Part shown: positions 31,601-40,599 of the stretch, in pieces
Layout: each line of letters begins with the position of its first letter
Numbering within the stretch: the first letter of the stretch is position 1
Assembly: GCF_000175575.2 (NCBI RefSeq)
Contig: NZ_CP005986.1
Location: forward strand, 1,808,714 to 1,872,713
DNA: 64,000 nucleotides
From: Acidithiobacillus caldus ATCC 51756
GTDB lineage: Bacteria > Pseudomonadota > Gammaproteobacteria > Acidithiobacillales > Acidithiobacillaceae
Direction: 5' to 3'
Program-made: the position numbers and the translations under genes
Notes under the pieces: generated by a model
Databases searched by the model: none
Told to the model about the DNA's origin: nothing
What the model saw: only the letters and a program-made list of their open reading frames with translations

Positions 31601-34174
31601 CTATCCTTTCAGCATCCCGCTCAACTCCGACTTGTCGGCGCGCCGGTCCAGACGTTGGGTATCCTGCATCCAGGCGTCGGCACCGCCGCTGGCTTCCAGT
31701 AGCCGCGCCGGCAACTTCTCGATGAAGGACGCGCGAATTTCGGTGAGATCGGTAACGGAGTCGGAGACCTCCACGTCCAGGGTTCCGTCCTCAGCATCCT
31801 CGTCCGCACCCTCTTCCAGTATCGTCCCGGTATCCAATCCACCACCGCCGCCACCATTCTGATCGCCACTGCGCGTGTCAGACGTGCCGTCGGCACCGCT
31901 GCGCGGGGCACCGCTGCGCGGAGCAGAACTGCCGTCCGCACCGCTGCGCGGGGCGGTATCGCTATTCGTAGGATCAAGACTGCCGTCCGCAGGACCCGCA
32001 GGACTGCCGTCCGCAGGACTGCCGTCCGCAGCACTGCTCCCCGCAGGGGGGGTGTCGGTGTAGTCGGATTCCTCGAAGGTATCGAAGTCCGGTTTGGTGG
32101 ATTCGATGGAGGTAGGTTTGTCGTGGCCCAGGAGTTTGGCGTAGTAGTCCTTGGCGCGGGCGCTGATTTCGTCCGAGGTTGCCGGTGGTGGGATCTGGGC
32201 GCGTTCGAGGAAGGTGGGATTCTTGAAGTAGAGGATCTGGCGCCCATAGACGGGGGCAAAGCCTGCGACCATGACGATCATGTCGCCGGCCTTGACGATG
32301 TTGGAACCCCTTTTGATGGGGCCGCGCAGGCGCAGCACTTCGTCTGGGGTGAGCAGGTCGCGGGCCTGGTAGTTGAGGCTGCGGCTCTGACCCTTTGGCG
32401 ATGGGAGGACGCTGCCCTCGAGGCTCTGGGTGACGTTTTCGAGGACGACGGTTTTCTTGCCGAGCATCTTCGAGAGCCATTCGGCGGTGGTAACGTCGTT
32501 GGGTGCGTAGAAGATGCGGACGTGGCAGTTCTCGATGATGACCGAACCGCCCGACTTGCCGTAGCCCCGGCCCTCGTCTTCCAGCTGCGATTTGCTCTGG
32601 GTGATGAGAAAGAGCTTGACGTTGTAGCCGGCGAAGAAGGCGATGGCGTCCTGGAAGATATCCATCTTGCCCAGGGAGGGAAACTCGTCGAGAAGCAGGA
32701 GCAAGGGATGTTTTCCCTTGCAGATCATACGTCCGTCCTTGGGGATGAGGCGGTCTTCGGCGGTGAACTTCGAGGCGATGAGGTTGATGACCAGACGAAT
32801 GAGGGGTTTGAGGCGGTTCTTGTCCTCCGGGCTGGTCACCAGGTACAGGGAGACGGGAGCATCGGCGTCCTGCAGGTCGGTGATGTGGAAGTCGGAGTAT
32901 TCCGTCCACTCGGCGACGATGGGGTCGCGGTAGAGGGAGAGGAAGCTCATCATGGTCGAGATGACGCCCGACTTTTCGTTGGGGGCCTTGTTTTTCATTT
33001 CCTTGGCCGACTGGGCGATGGCCGGGTGGACGGTGGCATTGCCGTAGAGGGCGGTCCACTGTTTCAGGAGCACCGGATTGCTGGGCCGGTGCTGGGTATC
33101 CATCATCTTGTCGAAGGCCTGATCGACGTCCTCGAGTTCGGGGTCGTTCAGGAAAGCGGCGACCCCGCGCATGGTCTTGTCCGGCTCAGCGTACAGGACG
33201 TGCAGGATGACGGAGGTGAGCAGGGCAAAGCCCGTTTTCTGCCAGTGGTCGTTGAGACCCTTGCCGTCGGGGTCGACGATCATGGTGGCGATGTTCATCA
33301 CGTCCTTGACCTCGAAGGGGGTGCCGACCCGCACCTCTTCGAGGGGATTGAAGTGGCAGCACTGTTCCTTCGTGCCCAGGTCGCCGTTGTTGTCGGCTTC
33401 CATACCGTTCAGGGGATCGGCGGCCATGCCGAAGCCCGGGTTGAATTTCAGGATCTTCTGGCCGATGGATTTGCGCCAGCCGGCGGTGAGCAGATAGTTT
33501 TCGCCCTTGATGTCGTGAACGACGACGCTTTCCTGCCAGCCGCCCAGGAGGGTGGGCAGCACGAGGCCCACGCCTTTACCGGAGCGGGTGGGGGCGAAAC
33601 AGATGATGTGTTCGGCGCCGGCGTGCTGCAGGTAGTCGGTCTCGTCGCGTTCGTTGGGGATGCCGCCGACGTAGCAGACCCGCTTGGAGGGTTTTTGTCC
33701 CTTTGCAGGGTGCAAGCCCTTATCCGGGAGCAAAGCCATCTTGACGATTTCGTCGCGGCTTGCCCAGTGCGCGGAGCCGTGCAGGTCGGTTTGGTACTGG
33801 GATTGCCAGAGGCGCTGGGAGCGGACGAATTGCCATATCCCCATGGCCAGGGTCGGCACGGCCGCAATGGCGCCGGCAATCTCCGTGGCCTTTTGCATCA
33901 TGGGGTATTGCCATTCGGCGTAGGCCATTTTGCCGAGTTCCCAGGGGGAGAAGACCGGTAGCCCCAAAAAGGGCTTGGCGACGTATCCGGGGAAAAAGTT
34001 GGGATCGTAGATCTCGGGGATGGCTATATGCACTCCGAGGCTCGCGCCCAGATAGGAAGCAAAGAACCCGGTCATGGCGGTAGCAAACAGCCCCAGCGTG
34101 GGGGCATTACGGATCCTCTGCTGGGCGCGGTAATCGAGGATATTCTGTTCGGGTCTGTGGACAACGCTGGCCAT
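31601..34174 (-). CDS. virD4: Type IV secretion coupling protein (VirD4/TraG)
   Basis: An 857-residue protein. N-terminal membrane helices (LGLFATAMTGFFASYLGASL and a second near residue 85) are followed by the ATPase domain with Walker A FAPTRSGKGVGLVLPTLLGG at about residue 190 and Walker B LLLLDEFPSLGKMDIF at about 495. FLITQSKSQLEDEGRGYG is also typical. Residues about 707-761 are a modular-repeat linker (GSPADGSPAGPADG, APRSGADG) before an acidic C-terminal tail. It recruits the relaxase-DNA complex to the transfer channel. Box A lies 29 bp before the ATG. Confidence 0.93.
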   Translation of the reverse strand: MASVVHRPEQNILDYRAQQRIRNAPTLGLFATAMTGFFASYLGASLGVHIAIPEIYDPNFFPGYVAKPFLGLPVFSPWELGKMAYAEWQYPMMQKATEIAGAIAAVPTLAMGIWQFVRSQRLWQSQYQTDLHGSAHWASRDEIVKMALLPDKGLHPAKGQKPSKRVCYVGGIPNERDETDYLQHAGAEHIICFAPTRSGKGVGLVLPTLLGGWQESVVVHDIKGENYLLTAGWRKSIGQKILKFNPGFGMAADPLNGMEADNNGDLGTKEQCCHFNPLEEVRVGTPFEVKDVMNIATMIVDPDGKGLNDHWQKTGFALLTSVILHVLYAEPDKTMRGVAAFLNDPELEDVDQAFDKMMDTQHRPSNPVLLKQWTALYGNATVHPAIAQSAKEMKNKAPNEKSGVISTMMSFLSLYRDPIVAEWTEYSDFHITDLQDADAPVSLYLVTSPEDKNRLKPLIRLVINLIASKFTAEDRLIPKDGRMICKGKHPLLLLLDEFPSLGKMDIFQDAIAFFAGYNVKLFLITQSKSQLEDEGRGYGKSGGSVIIENCHVRIFYAPNDVTTAEWLSKMLGKKTVVLENVTQSLEGSVLPSPKGQSRSLNYQARDLLTPDEVLRLRGPIKRGSNIVKAGDMIVMVAGFAPVYGRQILYFKNPTFLERAQIPPPATSDEISARAKDYYAKLLGHDKPTSIESTKPDFDTFEESDYTDTPPAGSSAADGSPADGSPAGPADGSLDPTNSDTAPRSGADGSSAPRSGAPRSGADGTSDTRSGDQNGGGGGGLDTGTILEEGADEDAEDGTLDVEVSDSVTDLTEIRASFIEKLPARLLEASGGADAWMQDTQRLDRRADKSELSGMLKG
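31888..32053 (-). repeat. GC-rich modular repeat cluster inside virD4
   Basis: Modules read on the minus strand as GGGGAGCAGTGCTGCGGACG, repeated CCTGCGGACGGCAG and CCGCGCAGCGGTGCCCC units. They code for a Ser/Ala/Gly/Asp linker in the coupling protein tail. Confidence 0.8.
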
Positions 34175-34202
34175 AGTTCATCCAAAAAAACGCATCTTCT
34201 TT

Positions 34203-34210
34203 GGTATAGC
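34203..34210 (-). promoter_or_regulatory. Box A promoter element before virD4
   Basis: On the minus strand GCTATACC within TATTCGGCTATACCAAAGAAG, 29 bp before the virD4 start. Confidence 0.6.
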
Positions 34211-34227
34211 CGAATACCCGCGATATA

Positions 34228-34392
34228 GCACCGCTGCGCGGGGCAGACGTGCCGCCGGCAGGACCCCCTGCGGGGGGCATATTGTCGGGCGCAGCCCGCC
34301 GTCCGCAGGACCAGGACTGCCGTCCGCAGGACTATCGTCCGTAGGACTGCTGCGCGGGGCGGGCGTGCCGCCGGCAGGACTGCTCAGGGGGG
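34228..34392. repeat. GC-rich modular repeat cluster between virD4 and antirepressor gene
   Basis: An intergenic cluster of the same modules (CACCGCTGCGCGGGGCAGAC, CTGCCGTCCGCAGGAC, GTGCCGCCGGCAGGAC). It fills the space between two divergent promoter boxes, so here the modules are not translated. Confidence 0.8.
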
Positions 34393-34394
34393 TT

Positions 34395-34402
34395 GCTATA
34401 CA
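34395..34402 (+). promoter_or_regulatory. Variant box A before first antirepressor gene
   Basis: GCTATACA followed by TAGACGG, 36 bp before ATG 34438. The flanks (GCTCAGGGGG upstream, TAGACGG downstream) match those of box A at 35140. Confidence 0.5.
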
Positions 34403-34437
34403 TAGACGGCTCAAGGATGCAGCAGAAGGAATGCCGA

Positions 34438-35076
34438 ATGGGAGATGTGTTTCCTGTGGTTCGCCGGAAGATTGGTGATGAGGAAATGCTCGTTGTAAAC
34501 GCGCGGGATCTGCATGGGTTCCTGGATGTGGGTAAAGTCTTCGCGGCCTGGATTCAAGAACGTATCAAACAACACCGCCTAGTTGAAAACATCGATTTTT
34601 CTATATCAACGTGCTCAGCTGGTGGCAAAGGTTCCGCTGGGGGGAGACCAAAAACCGAATATCATCTATCGTTGAAATCGGCTATTTTCATCGTTGCTCA
34701 AGAAAAAAATTCGCGTCCTCTGGTTGTTCAGAAATTTATCGAATCCGTGCAGGATGTTTGCGCTCTGTGGGACGCCATTCGGAACATCGAACTGCCGGAG
34801 GACATTCCTCATCCCATGTATGTGTATGCCATAAAAAACCCGGATACGGGCAACATCAAGATTGGTATTTCCAAAGACCCGGAGGCCCGGCTGAAACAGC
34901 TACGGGTCGGTAACGACGCCGACCTGCGCCTGGTCCTCGTGGAAAAGATCGAGGCTCCAGACCGATTCCAGGACGAGCGATTTGCCCATCTGAAAAACCA
35001 GTACCTGCGGATCCGTGGGGAGTGGTTCCGATCGGGAGCACGGTTGACCACCCAAAACAGGAAAACGGTGAAGTGA
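34438..35076 (+). CDS. AntA/AntB-type antirepressor with T5orf172-like (GIY-YIG-related) domain
   Basis: A 212-residue protein; ATG 34438 follows AAGGA by seven bases. Residues 1-90 match AntA/AntB antirepressors (LVVNARDLHGFLDVGKVFAA, then WIQERI, then YHLSLKSAIFI). Residues about 120-200 (MYVYAIKNPDTGNIKIGISK, PEARLKQL) match the T5orf172/MUG113 domain, related to GIY-YIG nucleases. Such proteins relieve repressors in phages. It has a paralogue in the next gene, which shares only the N-terminal part. Confidence 0.78.
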   Translation: MGDVFPVVRRKIGDEEMLVVNARDLHGFLDVGKVFAAWIQERIKQHRLVENIDFSISTCSAGGKGSAGGRPKTEYHLSLKSAIFIVAQEKNSRPLVVQKFIESVQDVCALWDAIRNIELPEDIPHPMYVYAIKNPDTGNIKIGISKDPEARLKQLRVGNDADLRLVLVEKIEAPDRFQDERFAHLKNQYLRIRGEWFRSGARLTTQNRKTVK

Positions 35077-35092
35077 CGAGACTATCCGTGCT
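35074..35092 (+). promoter_or_regulatory. Box B motif
   Basis: TGACGAGACTATCCGTGCT, one difference from consensus, starting at the stop of the first antirepressor gene and 90 bp before the second gene's start. Confidence 0.55.
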
Positions 35093-35139
35093 TTATCTGA
35101 GAGGTGACTGTACGTCGGCCATTCTTGCTCAGGGGGTTC

Positions 35140-35147
35140 GCTATACC
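35140..35147 (+). promoter_or_regulatory. Box A promoter element before second antirepressor gene
   Basis: GCTATACC followed by TAGACGG, 35 bp before ATG 35182. Confidence 0.6.
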
Positions 35148-35181
35148 TAGACGGCCCGATTGTTCTATGGAGGAAGTGCGG

Positions 35182-36105
35182 ATGGAAGCGTTGGTTCCGG
35201 TAACCCGGCAGATGATTGGTGGCGAAGAGGTCTTTGCGGTGAACGCGCGGGACCTTCATGCCTTCTTGATGAACCGAGACAAGTTTGCTACCTGGATAAA
35301 GGACCGTATCGCGCAATACGGATTCATTGAAAATCATGACTTTATAGGTTTTTCGGAAGTTTCCGAAAAACCCAAAGGTGGTCGTCCCAGCAAGGACTAC
35401 CTGCTCACCCTCGACATGGCCAAGGAACTCGCGATGGTCGAGCGCACCGAGCGGGGCCGGCAGGCGCGGCGGTACTTCATCGCTTGCGAAAGGGAACTGC
35501 ACCGGCTCCAGGCGCAGACGAAAGGCCGTGGGCTCATTACCGAAAGTCCGCTGGACCAGTACCTGCACGGCATGGACCGCGATCTCATCGTGCGCGAGTT
35601 GCGCTTTCTCACCGAGGTGCAGAAGACCGTCCCCGGGATGCACGAGAACCAGGCTTTCCTGAGTGCGCTGGCCTACACCGAACTGCGGCTCGGTATCGAA
35701 CTGACTCCCCTCTTTCCGCCCGAGGCCCTCGCCCTGCCCTGCCCGCATCAGGAGGTCGAGTTGCGGCCGACGGACATCGCCAGGCGCTTTGGTGTTGTCT
35801 ATGCCAGCGGCAAAGAGGACGGTGCCACCGTCAACCGGATTCTCGCGGATCTGGGTTTTCAGACGCACACCAAAGGCGAACCGCTCGACTGGACCCCGAC
35901 GGACAAGGGCTGGCCCTTCGCCGTGGTCAAGGAGGTACCGAACCGGTCCCTCAAGGCGGGCCGGACGATTCGCCAGTTATTCTGGCGTATAGGGCTCATT
36001 GAACATGCCGACGTGCGCGAGGCGCTCGATCGCAAAGGCCGCGAGCGGCAGGCGCGGTTGGCCTCGAGCCGCAAGCGCGGGCAGCGTGCGTTGGATTTGC
36101 ACTGA
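35182..36105 (+). CDS. AntA/AntB-type antirepressor with C-terminal DNA-binding region
   Basis: A 307-residue protein. ATG 35182 sits eight bases after GGAGG; ATG 35167 overlaps that site and is rejected. Residues 1-75 repeat the AntA pattern (VFAVNARDLHAFLMNRDKFA, WIKDRI, DYLLTLDMAKELAM). A helical middle is followed by LRPTDIARRFGVVYASG and a basic tail (RKGRERQARLASSRKRGQR), suggesting a second helix-turn-helix. Probably a transcriptional switch for the element. Confidence 0.75.
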   Translation: MEALVPVTRQMIGGEEVFAVNARDLHAFLMNRDKFATWIKDRIAQYGFIENHDFIGFSEVSEKPKGGRPSKDYLLTLDMAKELAMVERTERGRQARRYFIACERELHRLQAQTKGRGLITESPLDQYLHGMDRDLIVRELRFLTEVQKTVPGMHENQAFLSALAYTELRLGIELTPLFPPEALALPCPHQEVELRPTDIARRFGVVYASGKEDGATVNRILADLGFQTHTKGEPLDWTPTDKGWPFAVVKEVPNRSLKAGRTIRQLFWRIGLIEHADVREALDRKGRERQARLASSRKRGQRALDLH

Positions 36106-36132
36106 CTACGTCAGATCGAAAAGGAGGAAACA

Positions 36133-36471
36133 ATGGAAATGCGTTTCGTGGTCACTGGATTGGAAGAGACTCCGTTGGAAAAACTGGATCGACTCATATC
36201 CGATGCGTTGCCCAGGCAACTGGCGCTCGCCAAAGATTTTGTTACCTTCCATCCCAATGTCTTCCAGTTTCAGGAAATCGTCGAGGATAGCAATGGGTCA
36301 AAAGACCTTTTGATCAAGGGAGAGATCGCAGGACACGCTTTCGAGGCCCTATTCGAAGAATCGGGCATCTATCTCCTGATCCGGAAGGGCGAAACTTGCC
36401 GGTCTTTGGCCCTGCGGTATATGACCGTGGACACGGCTCAGTTATTGTACGATTGGGCATTGCAGAAATGA
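36133..36471 (+). CDS. Hypothetical protein
   Basis: A 112-residue protein starting at ATG 36133 behind AAAGGAGG. Mixed alpha/beta composition with an N-terminal MRFVVTGLEETPLEKLDRL. No family recognised. The next gene overlaps its stop by four bases, so the two are probably co-translated. Confidence 0.6.
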   Translation: MEMRFVVTGLEETPLEKLDRLISDALPRQLALAKDFVTFHPNVFQFQEIVEDSNGSKDLLIKGEIAGHAFEALFEESGIYLLIRKGETCRSLALRYMTVDTAQLLYDWALQK

Positions 36472-36917
36472 ACGATCCTCGTTTGCCCTTGGGGAATTTG
36501 TCCATTGACGAACTGGTGAACCTTGGCCGGGATAGCGACGATCCAATTCTAACGGAGTTGTGCCGCCGCCTGTCTCCCGATTGCTCTGCCAATTCTGGTG
36601 GCCAGCTTGAGCTTCATCAGTGTAAAGGGAAAACCATCATCGATGTCCGGGAAGCGGGAGACCGGCTGGTTTTGCTGTTCGATGGTGGTAACTATTTCGT
36701 GGTTGGCGCAGAAATTAGCTGTCTGGACGGTGGTGACGCTTACCTGGATTTTGGCGCTCCACTAACCATGCCGGAGAAACATCGTTTGGGATTGATTTCT
36801 CCCAGTGAATGGGATGCGCATCTCAAAGCGTTGAAAGAGCAGGAACGGAAGAACCGCGAAGCAGAAATAGAGCGGTTGGAAGCTCGGTTGGCGGCCTTGC
36901 GTGAGCATGCGGAGTAA
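36468..36917 (+). CDS. Hypothetical protein with C-terminal coiled coil
   Basis: A 149-residue protein; ATG 36468 overlaps the previous stop. The middle has strand-rich RLVLLFDGGNYFVVGAEISC; the last 35 residues (LKEQERKNREAEIERLEARL) form a charged helix. No family recognised. It is followed by about 100 bp of AT-richer DNA without a clear terminator. Confidence 0.6.
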   Translation: MNDPRLPLGNLSIDELVNLGRDSDDPILTELCRRLSPDCSANSGGQLELHQCKGKTIIDVREAGDRLVLLFDGGNYFVVGAEISCLDGGDAYLDFGAPLTMPEKHRLGLISPSEWDAHLKALKEQERKNREAEIERLEARLAALREHAE

Positions 36918-37018
36918 ACGATTTTTTGATGGTAAATCTTGGTGTATTCTGACTTGCAATTATCCGTAAGACACTCGGTCGAGATTTCGGTGCTCTTGTA
37001 GTTTATTTTCCAACACGG

Positions 37019-37771
37019 CTATTCCAGATCCATATCGTTCCTGTTGTACTGTCGATTTTTGCTTTTAGGTTTATTTTCTGGCATCGTGCTATCGTGTATT
37101 TTGGCATTTGTATTCCAGCTTTCAGAGAGCATATCTATCACCCCGCGCGGAAGCGACTGCCGAATGGCATTTAGCGTTTTTTCAGGGGCGACATCAAAAA
37201 GCGACTGCACATGAGAAACCAATCTGTCTGAAAATCCCAACAAGGCGTTTCGATCGGGTACCCAGCGCACAACCTCAACAAACCTGGCCCACAATTTTTC
37301 TGCGGACGTTGATTTGGCGATTAGCTCCAAATCCGCCTCATCTTTTGCTCTCCCAGACTCCATCTTTACCAAAAACAACGTTTCCGGGGATAGGCAGCGT
37401 ATCGTCCAACATCCGCTCTCCGTTTGCATCTTATCGATGACTGGGGAGTTTTCCAGTATGTCACGTATAAGTATACTCCCCCAAATGTTTTCTGTTGGAG
37501 TGTGGTCTATTCTAAAACTATCCCCCAGGGAGCACTGATACTTTTTCTCTATATCCAAGGTTAAATCGGGGTCGATCTCCGGCGAAAATATATCTATGTC
37601 ACCGGATGAAATGCGGATATCCATGGCGAGCATGGCGCTGCCACCAACCAGCACCACCTGCCCCCCACTTTTAACCCCTTTGTGAGCGTCCAATAAATCC
37701 CGGAGTATCTCTTTGGTTTTCCCCCAGTCCACAGCCGATCGATTATTTTCCACGTTTTCTACCCTGCGCAT
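37019..37771 (-). CDS. Nucleotidyltransferase-fold protein (AbiEii/DUF6036-like), possible toxin
   Basis: A 250-residue protein with the NTase signature VLVGGSAMLAMDIRISSGDI followed by DIF: the Gly-Gly-Ser, then Asp-x-Asp about 12 residues later. LFLVKMESGRAKDEADL fits the KxxAxRxKDxxD element of this group. It overlaps the preceding 118-residue gene by 29 bp, an arrangement typical of toxin-antitoxin pairs such as AbiE and MNT modules. The region is AT-richer than its neighbours, suggesting separate acquisition. Confidence 0.65.
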   Translation of the reverse strand: MRRVENVENNRSAVDWGKTKEILRDLLDAHKGVKSGGQVVLVGGSAMLAMDIRISSGDIDIFSPEIDPDLTLDIEKKYQCSLGDSFRIDHTPTENIWGSILIRDILENSPVIDKMQTESGCWTIRCLSPETLFLVKMESGRAKDEADLELIAKSTSAEKLWARFVEVVRWVPDRNALLGFSDRLVSHVQSLFDVAPEKTLNAIRQSLPRGVIDMLSESWNTNAKIHDSTMPENKPKSKNRQYNRNDMDLE

Positions 37772-38099
37772 AAAAGCGAATCAGACCCTCCAGAAAATCC
37801 GCCAATATCCGGTCCCGGTTGTACGCCGTTTGTTCTGGATCGGGATCGGGAGTCTTTTCCTGGGGTACGGAAAGATCGAGCCCCCAACGCGGCAATATGG
37901 AGGACATGGTACGGGCACTTTGGGCCGACGTCCGATTGGGACTCCGCACTTCGGCCAGGGCTGCCGTCATGGCACGGCGATGCCTTTCCGGCCAGCGTGT
38001 CACGGGAACACGCTTCCAGGCCAGTTCCAGAGATTCCCGCAATACCGTATCGGACTCCAGAATACGGCGCTCATGTGCGGAGATCCTTTCCGGGTACAT
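37743..38099 (-). CDS. Partner of nucleotidyltransferase, possible antitoxin
   Basis: A 118-residue basic, helical protein (ERHRRAMTAALAEVRSPNRT; YNRDRILADFLEGLIRFYAQ) whose end overlaps the nucleotidyltransferase gene. No family recognised. Pairing with the downstream NTase suggests an antitoxin or adaptor; this is inference from gene order. Confidence 0.55.
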   Translation of the reverse strand: MYPERISAHERRILESDTVLRESLELAWKRVPVTRWPERHRRAMTAALAEVRSPNRTSAQSARTMSSILPRWGLDLSVPQEKTPDPDPEQTAYNRDRILADFLEGLIRFYAQGRKRGK

Positions 38100-38199
38100 G
38101 ACACTCTGCTCCCTTTCCGAACCCAGATTTTGGGGCTGGGAATAAGCGTATATTTTGTGCTCGTTTCGCTAAAATATCCAGCAAGATGGACCTTCGACC

Positions 38200-39504
38200 T
38201 CACTGCACCGAAGCCATCCGCTGCAAGGCGTCCAAAAGCCGTTCCGCCGTCACTTCCCCACCTTCGCCGTCCACCTGCGCGACGATCGCTGCGGCCAGAG
38301 CGTAGGGGACGGTCAGGGTGATGGTCCTGGTGTCGGCATCCCCGACCACCGGCGCTTCCTGGACACCATCGGGCCGGTTCCGGGACCGTTCCTCGTCCAG
38401 ATGACCCGCACCGTCCGATTCCTCGTCCTGTTCTTCCTCCCCAACTTCGGTGGTATCCGGTTCTGTCGGCGGCTGCGCCGCAGCAAGCGGCTGCGCCGGG
38501 CACGATTGCGCCGCAGCAGGCGCTTGCCCAGCAGCAAGCGGCATCGCATCCCGACCGGCATCCTCTACCGGTTCCGATACGGTTTCCGCCGCGCTGTGGC
38601 TGGGTGTGGCGGAATCGCCGGACACGGCTTCGTCGGATACGACTTCGTCGGACACGACCTCGCCGGTATCGCCATCCGGTGCGCCGGGCTTGTCAGAATC
38701 CGGATCCCGGGATACCGGATCCCGGGATACCGGATCTGGATGCAGATGCCGGTTTTCGATCTCCGTCATCAGCGTGCGGCTGAATGGTGTCCCGTCGCGG
38801 ATGGCCTCAGCCAGGTCGTCCAACCAGCCATCCTTGTCGCCACCCTGCCAGGAGAGCAGCTTGTTCAGTTCGAAGGCCCCGATGTCCGGAAGAGATATTC
38901 CGAGACGAGCCGCCAGGGCCTTGGCCTCGGGGTTGGTCCTGGAAAGGATGCGGCTTACCCAGGCCCGGTCTCGCCCCAGACGCCGGGCCACATCGGCTTT
39001 GCTCATTCCGCAGGTATCCATGAGGATATGCAGGGCTTCGGCTATATCGTCGTCGCTCATGTCTTCGCGGGCGATGTTTTCGACGAGCTGCATCTCCAGC
39101 CGGTTCTGGCCCCCCTGGGTCTGGATGACGATGGCGGGAATCTTCGTCAGATCGTATCCCGCGCGGGCGCAGGGCTTGCCGCTGTCTCGGGCAATAGTGG
39201 CCGCGCGGTAGCGCCGCTCGCCGGAGACGATGCGGTACCGGTTCTCACCTACCTTCTCGACCGTAATTGGGTTGAGAATGCCGTGTTCCAGAATGCTCTC
39301 GGCCAGGTCCTCGAGGCGCTGGCCGTCGCCGCTCGCTTCCATCTGCCGCCGCGGCTGGTTGGGATCCGGCTCCACCGCGTCCAGGGCCAGGGAAAGGACC
39401 TGCATCCCCCCGTTTTCCGGCGATGGGGCCGTGTCCTTCTTGAGTACGGAGCGGATCTCGCTGAGATCCAGGCCACTCATCAAGTCGGTATTGGCCTTGC
39501 TCAT
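38200..39504 (-). CDS. parB: ParB-family partition protein
   Basis: A 434-residue protein whose ATG overlaps the parA stop. The ParB/Spo0J N-terminal domain is clear: VEPDPNQPRRQME, LAESILEHGILNPITVEKVG, YRIVSGERRYRAATIARDSG, VENIAREDMSDDDIAEALHI, then a helix-turn-helix GMSKADVARRLGRDRAWVSR. The C-terminal 170 residues are an Asp/Glu/Ala-rich linker with repeated AAQP units and a short terminal domain. It binds centromere-like sites for segregation of the element. Confidence 0.93.
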   Translation of the reverse strand: MSKANTDLMSGLDLSEIRSVLKKDTAPSPENGGMQVLSLALDAVEPDPNQPRRQMEASGDGQRLEDLAESILEHGILNPITVEKVGENRYRIVSGERRYRAATIARDSGKPCARAGYDLTKIPAIVIQTQGGQNRLEMQLVENIAREDMSDDDIAEALHILMDTCGMSKADVARRLGRDRAWVSRILSRTNPEAKALAARLGISLPDIGAFELNKLLSWQGGDKDGWLDDLAEAIRDGTPFSRTLMTEIENRHLHPDPVSRDPVSRDPDSDKPGAPDGDTGEVVSDEVVSDEAVSGDSATPSHSAAETVSEPVEDAGRDAMPLAAGQAPAAAQSCPAQPLAAAQPPTEPDTTEVGEEEQDEESDGAGHLDEERSRNRPDGVQEAPVVGDADTRTITLTVPYALAAAIVAQVDGEGGEVTAERLLDALQRMASVQ

Positions 39505-40595
39505 TCCGTGCCTCCTTCGGCTTCGCGACTCAACTGGTCCAGAATGTCGTCCTGGGAGTCCGCTTCCCCAGACGTTTCTTCGCCATCGTCCTCGCCTATC
39601 TGGGCCGATGCTTCCTCGCCATCATCGTCGTCGGGTATGTACGTGTCGTGGGTCACTTCCCCATCCTCAGGCTCAGCCACTTCGGGGTCTCCCCCTGCCG
39701 TAGGCATATTGCCCCCCGCAGGGGCCGCAGGACTGCCCCCCCCAGGGGCCGCAGGACCGCCACGGGCGGAGAACTGGGTGTCGAGGATGGCGTCGGCGTT
39801 CTCTGGTTCCGGGACTTCGGTGCCGATATCGGGTATGGGAGTCGATTCGAGCAGGGCCAGGAACAGTTGGTACCAGGCGGTTTTCTGGGCCTGGTCGCGG
39901 CAGACTTCCCAATAGGGCTTGCCGATACGCAGGGCGGAGCGCACGTCCTCGCGGTCGAAGAGGATGTAGGGGAAGGTGAACTCGGGCAGGCTTTTCAGGA
40001 TGTTGTCGGCGATGGCCTTGTTCTTGGTGGAGTTGGCCTTGAGGCGGTTGATGAGGATGCGGACCTTGAGGTCCTCGTTGATGGGGAGCACGTCTCCGAG
40101 GCTCAGGGAGACCATGGACTTGAGCCCCTGGGTACCCAGGGCGTCCGGGGTCACGGGAAGGGCGTGGACGTTGGCGACAAAGAGGGGAGCCAACTGGCGG
40201 GTGTTGGGTGCCGGGGGGCAATCGATGACGACGACGTCGTAGGGGCCGCTGCCGCTTTCGAGCAGGTGCAGGCGCTTCAGGGCGGCGAGGGCGGCGTTGA
40301 AGTCGCGATCGACCCGATCGAGGCCGATGGACGCCTGCAGGAAGTCGAATCCGAAGATGGGGGACTCCTGCAAAGGCGCCCGTTTCAGGGGATCCCAGAT
40401 ATCGAGCACCGTCCCATCGAGGGTGTGGTGGCGGCTACCATCGCCCGTAACCAGAAAGGTGGCGCTACCCTGCTGGTCGAGATCGACGAGCAGGGTATTG
40501 AAACCCAACTGGTGCGCGAGTATGGCGAGGTGGACGGACAGGGTGGTCTTCCCTACCCCGCCCTTCTGGTTGGCAAAGGCATAAATCTGGGCCAT
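39501..40595 (-). CDS. parA: ParA-family partition ATPase
   Basis: A 364-residue protein. ATG 40595 gives the normal ParA N-terminus MAQIYAFANQKGGVGKTTLS (deviant Walker A); the longer frame upstream overlaps the previous gene. Further motifs: LLVDLDQQGSATF and VVVIDCPPAPN. After residue about 270 comes a non-conserved acidic tail that includes a modular-repeat linker (GPAAPGGGSPAAPAGG). It drives segregation with ParB. Confidence 0.93.
   Translation of the reverse strand: MAQIYAFANQKGGVGKTTLSVHLAILAHQLGFNTLLVDLDQQGSATFLVTGDGSRHHTLDGTVLDIWDPLKRAPLQESPIFGFDFLQASIGLDRVDRDFNAALAALKRLHLLESGSGPYDVVVIDCPPAPNTRQLAPLFVANVHALPVTPDALGTQGLKSMVSLSLGDVLPINEDLKVRILINRLKANSTKNKAIADNILKSLPEFTFPYILFDREDVRSALRIGKPYWEVCRDQAQKTAWYQLFLALLESTPIPDIGTEVPEPENADAILDTQFSARGGPAAPGGGSPAAPAGGNMPTAGGDPEVAEPEDGEVTHDTYIPDDDDGEEASAQIGEDDGEETSGEADSQDDILDQLSREAEGGTE
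39699..39768 (-). repeat. GC-rich modular repeat cluster inside parA
   Basis: CCCCGCAGGGGCCGCAGG and related modules encode the Gly/Pro/Ala linker in the ParA tail. Confidence 0.7.
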
Positions 40596-40599
40596 GGTT

